NCBI GenBank assembly: GCA_014238595.1 | Contig: JABAAV010000036.1 | Coordinates: 1 to 14,401 of the forward strand | From: Myxococcales bacterium | GTDB lineage: Bacteria > Myxococcota_A > Polyangia > Haliangiales > J016 | DNA: 14,401 nucleotides | Direction: 5' to 3' | Shown: in pieces, positions 7,853 to 13,764 of the stretch | Layout: each line of letters begins with the position of its first letter | Numbering within the stretch: the stretch's first letter is position 1 | Made by a program: the position numbers and the translations under genes | The notes under the pieces: model-generated | Database searches by the model: none | What the model saw: the letters and a program-made list of their open reading frames with translations, nothing else | Told to the model about the DNA's origin: nothing

Positions 7853-8117
7853 AGCAATGATCAGTTCCTTGAATGTGTAACCCGATGTAATTTATCAAGT
7901 GTTAATTGCTGTAGTCTAAAGTAGCACTGACACCCTTGGCTATAGGGATAGCCTCAATCTTTCCTTTATTGACGACTGGATGTCGTTAATTCGTTATCAA
8001 TGCTTTATGGATTTATGTTGGTTACCCAACATCAGGAGTAAGGGCTATGTCTTAGTTTGATGTGTTGCTATTCGGGTTAATACTTTCACACAAATGAGTG
8101 AGTCTACAAATATCATC
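7853..8117. other. Non-coding leader of the hsd operon with three dyads
   Basis: 265 bp without a credible gene on either strand. Three perfect short inverted repeats lie here: 7938-7953 (ggctat, 4-nt gap, atagcc), 7972-7986 (acgac, 5-nt gap, gtcgt) and 8015-8032 (atgttgg, ttac, ccaacat). None is followed by a T-run on the minus strand, so they are not clear terminators for the upstream gene. This is where the hsdM promoter should lie, but I could not pick a convincing -35/-10 pair. Confidence 0.5.
8015..8032. promoter_or_regulatory. 18-bp palindrome upstream of hsdM, possible operator
   Basis: Seven-base arms atgttgg and ccaacat around ttac, perfectly symmetric. It sits about 160 bp before the hsdM start and about 85 bp after the HrgA-like stop. 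No controller protein gene is visible, so the operator idea rests on symmetry and position only. Confidence 0.3.
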
Positions 8118-9065
8118 TTAATCTGAATTGAAATCCCAATCTTTGATTCGTGGATCTCCTGTTTGATAAAATTGCCTGACAATTTTAATAAAATCCAAAA
8201 AGTCTTTGTTTTCTTCTGTCAGCCTGTTTGCTGTATCCCAATCAATCTCATTGCGCTCCTTAGCTGGAATCATTATTTGGCTTTCAGAGGGATTTTCAGC
8301 ATCGAGCCGGATAAAGCCAATGCCATGAAGGCTGGCAAGCATACGGAGTTCTTTTAAGGTGTTAGTACCTTCAATTTCGCTGGAAACCAGATAACCAAAG
8401 TTTGCCCATGAGGAATTGCTCACGGCTTGGAAAAATACTTCGCGCACGTTTGAACGGTTGATTAATACTTTAACTTCAAACGACCAGAGTTTGGTTTTCT
8501 TATCAGAATATTGCTGAACGCAATCTTTGACCTCTTGATGCCAGTCAGTACTAAGATCTTCCATCGCAATTAAATCAGGGTAAAGCCATTTGTTGCCACC
8601 AGCACCGCGAGAATTACGGGAACGTTTTTCATCAATGCGCTTGCTGTAAATTTCGAGTTCTGACCAAAGAAATTCAGACAAGATAGGGTAAAGATCGTTC
8701 TCTTTGACAACGGAGTTATTAATTTTTGTTGCTGAGGAAGCTTCGTGGCTCTCCGCGTGATCAATTTCAGCACTGTCAGTTGATTCGGTGAAGTAATATT
8801 TTCGAGGGCGACCTTCCGTCGTTTTAACCTCTGAATGGCGCTTCTGTAGTCGTGGGCGCTGGGAACCAATCTCAGCAACGATTTGCTGCAATAGTGCTGT
8901 TTCGTTATCCAGTGGGTTTACGGTAGCAGTAGAGCGCTTTTGTTTTTGGTGACATTCATTCGGATAAGTTTCAAATATCCAATTGGCGATTTCCCGGGCT
9001 GTAAATTTTTGCTCTGAGTTCTGCTGTAAAAATTCAAAGACAGTGTTCGTTAAGTTTAGCGCCAT
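8118..9065 (-). CDS. HrgA-like (COG2958) protein: winged helix plus PD-(D/E)XK-like domain
   Basis: A 315-residue protein that I place in the poorly studied HrgA/COG2958 family. Residues 1-92 look like a winged helix (LNLTNTVFEFLQQNSEQKFT, AREIANWIFETYP, then GRPRKYYF as the closing wing). A polar linker follows (93-118). The C-terminal part has the pattern of a PD-(D/E)XK nuclease: ENDLYPILSEFLW near 122-134, YPDLIAMED with D164, and WSFEVKVLI with E197 and K199. HrgA was first seen replacing a restriction gene in Helicobacter, and relatives often sit near restriction loci. DNA cleavage is a prediction; the spacing between D164 and E197 is compatible. It has its own candidate promoter at 9097-9124, so it need not share the hsd transcript. 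The target is unknown. Confidence 0.75.
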   Translation of the reverse strand: MALNLTNTVFEFLQQNSEQKFTAREIANWIFETYPNECHQKQKRSTATVNPLDNETALLQQIVAEIGSQRPRLQKRHSEVKTTEGRPRKYYFTESTDSAEIDHAESHEASSATKINNSVVKENDLYPILSEFLWSELEIYSKRIDEKRSRNSRGAGGNKWLYPDLIAMEDLSTDWHQEVKDCVQQYSDKKTKLWSFEVKVLINRSNVREVFFQAVSNSSWANFGYLVSSEIEGTNTLKELRMLASLHGIGFIRLDAENPSESQIMIPAKERNEIDWDTANRLTEENKDFLDFIKIVRQFYQTGDPRIKDWDFNSD

Positions 9066-9096
9066 CGTTCAAGCTCTCTGGTTTTCATACCAGAAC

Positions 9097-9124
9097 ATAA
9101 TACCAGCCATGATTGAAATCACAA
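9097..9124 (-). promoter_or_regulatory. Sigma70-type promoter for the HrgA-like gene
   Basis: On the minus strand a TTGTGA (9119-9124), 16-nt spacer, TATTAT (9097-9102), about 30 nt ahead of the ATG at 9065. Four of six and five of six bases match the consensus. A 6-bp stem (9077-9082 with 9089-9094) follows in the leader. Confidence 0.5.
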
Positions 9125-9182
9125 GAAAAGAGGAGAGACTTGAGGAACACAACACAAAAGGGTGTGGACTTGATTAAACAAT

Positions 9183-9308
9183 TCAAGGGCTTCTCTCTGA
9201 CAGTTTGTCTATGTAACCAACCCGATCATCCGTCATAAAGAGAACATGCTTGGGTTCCATTGAATCTTGCGGGATCATCCAACGAAGCTGTGGATATTTT
9301 GTCTTTAG
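9183..9308 (-). pseudogene. Orphan C-terminal coding fragment
   Basis: A 41-codon open stretch with no start codon at its head. It begins with LKTKYPQLRWMIPQ, continues with MEPKHVLFMTDDRVGYIDK and ends LSERSP before TGA 9183-9185. It is in a different frame from the Mrr-N-like piece, which it meets at 9305-9308. It reads like real protein, but I do not recognise the family. It may be the tail of a second gene joined by deletion, or chance. Confidence 0.3.
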
Positions 9309-9460
9309 CTACTTTGTTCTGGGTTGTACAAAACTGCCAAGGTTTCGTCATTAAACTTTTAAAATTCGACAACCGCCTTATACATTTCATCTATACCAGC
9401 TGAACCACCAAGATTTGCCAGCACTTTCATGAGCGGTAGCATGAGTTGATCATGAGTAAT
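9305..9460 (-). pseudogene. Remnant of an Mrr-N-like domain
   Basis: Reading downward from 9460 the frame gives THDQLMLPLMKVLANLGGSA then GIDEMYKAVVEF, a stop (9359-9361), and in the same frame KFNDETLAVLYNPEQSS and another stop (9305-9307). This looks like the start of an Mrr N-terminal (Mrr_N) domain: D-x-LMLPL near the start, then an LxDE-like helix. There is no ATG ahead of it, as it begins against the stop of the Ymh gene, and the part that should follow is gone. The family call rests on pattern recognition of a short piece. Confidence 0.5.
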
Positions 9461-10344
9461 TATGTTTGTCGTCCAATCGTCTTGGACATATGCTTCTCAC
9501 ATTTATCCAGCTGTCGATGCAACATTGATAGAAAAAACAGAGCATCGATCGTTTCAATATCGCTCCATGGTTCTGATTCTATTGGCTCGTGAGCTCCCGG
9601 GTTTCTTATAGAATAGAAACACCCCTTCAATAGAGAAATCAATCCTCTATGTTTTGACTTTTCTGTCTCGGATGAAAAGTTGTTTATTCTCAAACGTTGT
9701 TCTTTTTCAGAAAAAGCGTAGTCAATTAATCGAACACCATCTTCATCAATAGAGGTGTCACATAGATCTTTGACCATGGTTCTGATTCTTTGAGCAAGTC
9801 CCTTAGATGCTTCAAAGATAGCAGGGGAATAATGTTTATCTGATAATAGTTTTCCACAGTGTTTTTGAATTTCTGGATGGATATCCAATTTGTTAACCGC
9901 ATCCTGAATAGGTTGTGATTGTTTTTCTATTGCTACCTGTCCTTGTAATGTTAGTGCAACTGGAGGGATGTCCAATTTGTTAACCACATCCTGAATAGGT
10001 TGTGATTGTTTTTCTATCGATTCCTGTCCTTGTAATGTTAGTGCAACTGGAGGAAACTCCCTTCCTATAAAACCGGTGTGAGGACAACGAATATATCCCT
10101 CATCCTCTAGATCCTTCATAACGGATTGAATAGCCTTTAGTTGTTTGTGCGTACGAGAATACTCCTTCTCTAACGGGTTATCGATCATCCCTAACCTTTT
10201 AATCATCACATCATAGGATTGTTTTGATTGATCGTTGAAATCTGAGACATTCTCACATTGAAATGGTGTTCCAAATGTGCCCTCCGCTTCATCGTACAAA
10301 AACTGTAATACTGCATATTTTTTGGGATTCATCATGAACCGCAT
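9460..10344 (-). CDS. Ymh/TIGR02391 protein with winged-helix N-terminus and HEPN-like C-terminus
   Basis: A 294-residue protein. The N-terminal part (about 1-112) looks like a winged helix: QLKAIQSVMKDLEDEGYI, then a wing and LTLQGQESIEK. A 29-residue unit is repeated in tandem (98-126 and 127-155). The C-terminal part (about 157-285) fits the Ymh/TIGR02391 family: HYSPAIFEASKGL at 171-183, DEDGVRLIDYAFS at 200-212, and YSIRNPGAHEP at 244-254. R247-x4-H252 there matches the RX4H core of HEPN RNases. A role in phage defence is inferred from its location beside restriction genes and from the fold. It starts with ATGs at codons 1, 4 and 5 and no clear ribosome site, so the exact start is open. 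Confidence 0.8.
   Translation of the reverse strand: MRFMMNPKKYAVLQFLYDEAEGTFGTPFQCENVSDFNDQSKQSYDVMIKRLGMIDNPLEKEYSRTHKQLKAIQSVMKDLEDEGYIRCPHTGFIGREFPPVALTLQGQESIEKQSQPIQDVVNKLDIPPVALTLQGQVAIEKQSQPIQDAVNKLDIHPEIQKHCGKLLSDKHYSPAIFEASKGLAQRIRTMVKDLCDTSIDEDGVRLIDYAFSEKEQRLRINNFSSETEKSKHRGLISLLKGCFYSIRNPGAHEPIESEPWSDIETIDALFFLSMLHRQLDKCEKHMSKTIGRQT
9880..10053. repeat. Two in-frame 87-bp tandem repeats
   Basis: Units 9880-9966 and 9967-10053 are nearly identical at the DNA level with a period of exactly 87 bp. They encode the unit starting PPVALTLQGQ and ending VNKLDI twice, with only three residue changes. This is a recent in-frame duplication inside the Ymh-type gene. Confidence 0.92.
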
Positions 10345-10408
10345 GATAACAGAAACAGAGAAGAATTACTGGTCACTCATTTTTGATTGTGTCGGGCAGC
10401 ATAACGAA

Positions 10409-10434
10409 TAGGTTGTGCTGATCTGCACAACCTA
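10409..10434. terminator. Hairpin downstream of ssrA
   Basis: Ten-base arms taggttgtgc and gcacaaccta around a 6-nt loop, about 35 nt past the tmRNA 3' end. On the minus strand the stem is followed by TTCGTT rather than a run of T, so it is a weak intrinsic terminator at best or a processing structure. Confidence 0.4.
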
Positions 10435-10468
10435 AACTGGATATCTCGTTAAGCGGTGTTTCGTTAAG

Positions 10469-10830
10469 GGGTGGAGGTGTCGGGAATCGAACCCGAGTCC
10501 GAAGATCGTTCTAAGTTAGCATTTACATGTGTATCCGTTGATTTGAAATTCGTAAGCCAAGAACGGGCAGCGGCACCCTTTGCTTGGAAACTAACATATC
10601 CTGTGAATTCGCATCATGACCAATATGTGCTGTCATGATACTAGCCTGATTATCGGCGGTATCTTCTCACCTCCAGGCAAAGCCAAGAGATACCGTCACC
10701 GCTTATAGTTAAGCAGCGAGAGCAAAAGCATTATCGTCTGCATTTGCGTTTTTGCCCGTTTTTACGTGGCCACGGGCGCCACGACATGAAGCTAAAATGT
10801 CCTTATCTCCGTCGAAGCCGGTTCACCCCC
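10469..10830 (-). ncRNA. ssrA: Transfer-messenger RNA (tmRNA)
   Basis: A one-piece tmRNA of about 360 nt that rescues stalled ribosomes with SmpB. The 5' end is GGGGGTGAACCGGCTTCGAC, typical of the tRNA-like domain. The 3' end carries CGGGTTCGATTCCCG (T arm) and CACCTCC, which pairs with GGGGGTG as the acceptor stem. The discriminator is A (10472) and the next bases are CCC, not the CCA that E. coli encodes, so the last base must be repaired or added. The tag reading frame is at 10709-10747. Pseudoknot-forming sequence fills the middle. smpB lies directly upstream on the same strand. The 3' end faces the defence region, the usual side for island integration at ssrA. Confidence 0.95.
10709..10747 (-). 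other. tmRNA proteolysis tag reading frame, ANADDNAFALAA
   Basis: The resume codon GCA (10745-10747) is followed by AAT GCA GAC GAT AAT and ends GCT CTC GCT GCT TAA. The decoded tag is ANADDNAFALAA and ends in the ALAA signal for ClpXP-type proteases. A second in-frame stop follows two codons later. The start is set by analogy with E. coli, where the tag also begins GCA AAC. Confidence 0.8.
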
Positions 10831-10834
10831 CATA

Positions 10835-10840
10835 ATCATA
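10835..10840 (-). promoter_or_regulatory. Candidate -10 box of ssrA
   Basis: TATGAT about 5 nt before the tmRNA 5' end in the 130-bp gap between smpB and ssrA. No good -35 is present at 16-18 nt. A second AT-rich patch with TTGCAC lies further upstream (around 10885-10912) and may be the real promoter of a longer precursor. Confidence 0.3.
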
Positions 10841-10960
10841 GAAAACATAAAACACCATTCACCATTGAGTGATGCTTCTTTGCCATTTATATAAAAATTG
10901 AATGTCGTGCAAGTCCTATTTTTCATCTTAGGCCATTGGTATGACATAAAAAGCAGCCAT

Positions 10961-11428
10961 TTATGAATGACGGCGGTGTTTTAAGGCTCTCTCTATGGCG
11001 CGTGCGTCTTCAGATTGACGTTTCGCATCACGTTTTTCAAATTGTCGTTTTCCGATGCCTAATCCTAATTTTATTTTGATTTTTCCATGATGGAGATAAA
11101 TCGATAAGGGGATTAACGAATAGCCGCGTTGTTCTGTGCGGATGGCAATCTTTTTGATTTCTGATTTATGCAGAAGTAATTTGCGTCGTCGTGTTGGGTC
11201 GTGGTTGTTTTGGTTAGCCCATGGATATTCATTAATGGTGGCGCCAACCAGCCATGCTTCGCCCTGACGAATTTCGGCATAGGCATCCACTAACGCTGCC
11301 ATGGATTGCCGCAATGATTTTACTTCTGACCCGACAAGAACCATGCCCGCTTCGAACGTATCTTCGATGGTATAGTTAAACCGTGCTTTGCGGTTATTGA
11401 CGAGCGTTTTGTTATCACCTTGAGACAT
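10961..11428 (-). CDS. smpB: SsrA-binding protein SmpB
   Basis: 155-residue RNA-binding protein that carries tmRNA into the stalled ribosome. Family marks are all present: NNRKARFNYTIEDTFEAGMV (11-30), GSEVKSLR (33-40), NEYPWAN (66-72), RRKLLLHKSEI (80-90) and KIKLGLGIGKRQFEKR (118-133). It ends with a basic tail (DAKRQSEDARAIERALKHR) that reaches into the mRNA channel. Length is normal. comF ends 27 bp upstream on the same strand, so the two may be co-transcribed. The ribosome site is weak. The neighbouring ssrA gene is its RNA partner. Confidence 0.97.
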   Translation of the reverse strand: MSQGDNKTLVNNRKARFNYTIEDTFEAGMVLVGSEVKSLRQSMAALVDAYAEIRQGEAWLVGATINEYPWANQNNHDPTRRRKLLLHKSEIKKIAIRTEQRGYSLIPLSIYLHHGKIKIKLGLGIGKRQFEKRDAKRQSEDARAIERALKHRRHS

Positions 11429-11455
11429 GATTTGATTACTTAGAGTATGCGTGGA

Positions 11456-12202
11456 TTATCCATCACTGCGGGCTAAACACAACCCATGGACAGCACTGGC
11501 GCCTGCATTAAGCAAGGCTTGTGCGGCTGCGTTCATGGTGGCGCCTGTGGTTGCGATATCATCAATCAATAAAATCACATTGTTTTTAATGTAATCGGTT
11601 CGATGAGGATGAACAGCAAAGGCTTGGTTCATGTTTTGGTTACGCATAGTTCGAGTTTGAGTTTGGGTTTGAGGGATGGTGTTTTTAACACGGCGAAGGC
11701 TTAGCTTATCAGTCTTAGGCGGTGTGTCCAAAAGACGGCATGCTGCTTTAAGTAGCAAGGCTGTTTGATTAAATCCACGCGTGACACGGCGTTTTTTATG
11801 TAAAGGAATCGGAATAATGACATCGGCATCATGGGCGGCCTGTTGTAGTGAAGGGGCAAACAAGGGCGCCAAACTCCGTGCCACATCAAGGCGTCGCCTG
11901 TATTTTAGATGCCGAATGGCATTGGCAAGCTCGCCACCAAACAAAAACGGCGCCATCAACGATGCCATCAATGGTGGCTCTTTGAGACATCGTCGACATG
12001 GTGCGAACGATTCTTGTTCATAGGGAATACCGCATTGTTTGCAACAATATTCAATGGCATACAGAGACAAGGCGCATACCGAACAAAAGGGTGATCCAGA
12101 AGGAATCTCTGCATCACATGAACAACAAGAGGGCGGATATAAAACATCAAGAAATAGATTTGTGAGTGTGGGCATGGCTTTGACTATCGAACCTCTGTGC
12201 AA
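11456..12202 (-). CDS. comF: ComF family phosphoribosyltransferase-like protein
   Basis: Homologue of ComF/GntX, linked to uptake and use of external DNA; the exact biochemistry is unsettled. The N-terminal zinc-ribbon cysteines are C26/C29, C40/C43, C54/C57 and C69/C72. HLKYRRR at 98-104, IPIPLHKKRRVTRGFNQ at 130-146 and the PRPP loop VILLIDDIATTGAT at 209-222 follow. The frame extends to TTG 12202, but ATG 12175 (10th codon, MPTLTNLFLDVLYPP) fits the usual family start better; neither has a strong ribosome site. A small QTQTQTRT run at 178-185 is unusual for the family. With pilD close by, the strain may be competent, but that is inference. Confidence 0.92.
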   Translation of the reverse strand: MHRGSIVKAMPTLTNLFLDVLYPPSCCSCDAEIPSGSPFCSVCALSLYAIEYCCKQCGIPYEQESFAPCRRCLKEPPLMASLMAPFLFGGELANAIRHLKYRRRLDVARSLAPLFAPSLQQAAHDADVIIPIPLHKKRRVTRGFNQTALLLKAACRLLDTPPKTDKLSLRRVKNTIPQTQTQTRTMRNQNMNQAFAVHPHRTDYIKNNVILLIDDIATTGATMNAAAQALLNAGASAVHGLCLARSDG

Positions 12203-12246
12203 AAGGTTGTCTGTTTTATTGTGACAGCTATCGTTGTGGTGTGATC

Positions 12247-12335
12247 ATGCCATCTACAACCTGCTTAACACCAGACTTGAAGTGCTAATGCCATCTACGA
12301 AGTACTTAACGATAGACTAATGATAAGTCATCTAC
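12247..12335. repeat. Degenerate short direct repeats
   Basis: The core catctac(g/a)a occurs at 12251, 12292 and 12329. Units 1 and 2 also share atgccatctac and cttaac...agact, with periods of 41 and 37 bp. They fill most of the 197-bp comF-rsfS gap. There is no spacer conservation and no sign of a CRISPR. Confidence 0.45.
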
Positions 12336-12356
12336 GATTGTGTTGCGTGGTGGCGC

Positions 12357-12386
12357 AAAAATCTGTTGTGGTGGACAATCCACCAC
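12357..12386 (-). terminator. Rho-independent terminator after the RsfS ORF
   Basis: Perfect 8-bp stem (12368-12375 with 12379-12386, arms gtggtgga/tccaccac, loop caa). On the minus strand it is followed 7 nt later by five Ts (12357-12361). It lies 14 nt after the stop codon of the RsfS-containing ORF. Confidence 0.6.
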
Positions 12387-12399
12387 CGATCAATCGTGA

Positions 12400-13764
12400 T
12401 TAAGCGTCAGCCATCATCGCGCCTGTTTGAAAATACGGTGATGGCGCTGGATCTTCATTAGGGGTGACCGTGATGTTTATCGGAATGCGTGGTGCATCAT
12501 TCCATAAACTTTCTAAATCATAAATTTCGCGTGTGGGCTGATGAAACACATGAACAACAATGTCGGCATAATCCAACAAAACCCAATGCCCTTTTTCAAG
12601 ACCTTCAATGTAGATATGGTTTTCTCCGCTTTGCTTCATGCCCACACGAATAGATTCTGCAATGCCCAGTACATGGCGTTGTGATGTGCCACTGACAATC
12701 AACAGGGTATCGGCATAAGATGAATCACCGTGAATATCGAGTGCGACAGGGTCTAGTGCTTTATTCTTTAATGCGGCTGTCAATGCAGTTTGTGCGGCTG
12801 GTGTGAGGGCACCGGACATGTTGTTGTCCCTGTCAGATGTTCTGTTATTGGTCATCGATGTTTCATCGGTTTGTGAATACATTCGTGATGAAGTGTCTGA
12901 ATTGTTTTGTCTATCAGAGCGCGGAGTTTCGGTGTCATGATACCAAGAGGATTCAAACCGAGTACTCATGCGTCGCATGTATGGATCGACAATCGATCCA
13001 ATCTGTATATCGATCATGGATGTCGCCGATTGAAGCGTATTGAGTGCTTGACTTCCAATGGTGCGTACGATGTCTGTGGGTGTGTTATCGGACCATCGCA
13101 TCTCAGACAGTGATCGAAACTGGGCAAAGATTTTTTTGTTAGCGTCAATAAATTTGGCGCGATTTTCTTTCGATAAGCGTTGTGTCAGACCATGGGTCAA
13201 TTGTTCAACCGAATCACGGAAGGTTTCGACAAACAAATAAATATCGGATGATTCAATGGTTTCATCAATGATTGTTTTAATCCGTTGTGCTTGGGCGTGT
13301 TTCAATGTTTCGCCGTCATGAAGGTTGGTGCAGTAATAATCAAACAACATGTAGGTCATAAAGGTTTGTGCGGCATAGCGAGCTTGCTTGGATGCGGCAT
13401 AAAGCCAAAACACATTGCGCCATCGGCCTAAGAATAGTTTTGAAAACCGAGCAATGTCCAAGGCAACAAAAGAGGGTGATTGTTCATCCTCAAAAATCAA
13501 TGCCTCTAGGGCGTCTTCATCAATAGAAATACAGTAGCTCTTAGCAATTTTAGTGGCCATATCCCGTTGAATCTCTTGGGTCAACCACTGACTCACCCCA
13601 CCGGCAGGGATGGCATTTGTCAATGCAGCCAGCAACGCGCGATCACCGATCATGCGTCTATTGAGCGAATGCTCATAACGAGCCAAAGGCATATTTTCTT
13701 GAGTGAACAATGAAGATGCGTTCATAGCCTTATCGACCTTTATGGTCAACAGGGATAGGCTCAT
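12400..13764 (-). CDS. rsfS: Long ORF: unknown helical domain joined to a ribosomal silencing factor (RsfS/Iojap)
   Basis: 454 codons from ATG 13764; ATG 13725 (codon 14, MNASSLF) is a better start because the longer one overlaps pilD. Residues about 325-428 are an RsfS domain: KALDPVALDIHG, ADTLLIVSGTSQRHV, IEGLEKGHWVLLDYADIVVH, then REIYDLESLWNDA. RsfS binds ribosomal protein uL14 and stops subunits joining. Residues about 14-270 are a mostly helical region that I do not recognise, and 275-320 is a Ser/Asp/Asn/Thr-rich linker. Normal RsfS is about 105-140 residues. ATG 12819 (codon 316) has AGGGA 7 nt upstream and would give a standard 139-residue RsfS. So this is either a fusion protein or two products from one frame. 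No nadD or holA is next to it. Confidence 0.85.
   Translation of the reverse strand: MSLSLLTIKVDKAMNASSLFTQENMPLARYEHSLNRRMIGDRALLAALTNAIPAGGVSQWLTQEIQRDMATKIAKSYCISIDEDALEALIFEDEQSPSFVALDIARFSKLFLGRWRNVFWLYAASKQARYAAQTFMTYMLFDYYCTNLHDGETLKHAQAQRIKTIIDETIESSDIYLFVETFRDSVEQLTHGLTQRLSKENRAKFIDANKKIFAQFRSLSEMRWSDNTPTDIVRTIGSQALNTLQSATSMIDIQIGSIVDPYMRRMSTRFESSWYHDTETPRSDRQNNSDTSSRMYSQTDETSMTNNRTSDRDNNMSGALTPAAQTALTAALKNKALDPVALDIHGDSSYADTLLIVSGTSQRHVLGIAESIRVGMKQSGENHIYIEGLEKGHWVLLDYADIVVHVFHQPTREIYDLESLWNDAPRIPINITVTPNEDPAPSPYFQTGAMMADA
12817..12831 (-). promoter_or_regulatory. Internal ribosome site and ATG for stand-alone RsfS
   Basis: AGGGA (12827-12831), 7-nt spacer CAACAAC, then ATG 12817-12819 in frame, coding MSGALTPAAQTALTAALKNK. 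This is a better start signal than either upstream start of the long ORF, and it lies just at the end of the low-complexity linker. Confidence 0.55.

Noticed and set aside
7938..7953. Terminator after the HrgA-like gene
   Set aside because: Stem of 6 bp with no T-run on the minus strand and more than 160 bp past the stop.
10389..10396. 8-bp repeat gtgtcggg also present at 10477-10484 in ssrA
   Set aside because: Too short to be an att site; 8 bp is easily chance at this distance.
10472..10510. A tRNA gene suggested by the T-arm sequence
   Set aside because: The matching 5' half, tag frame and smpB neighbour show it is the tmRNA.
12247..12335. Possible CRISPR
   Set aside because: Only three imperfect units, no constant repeat or spacer length, no cas genes.
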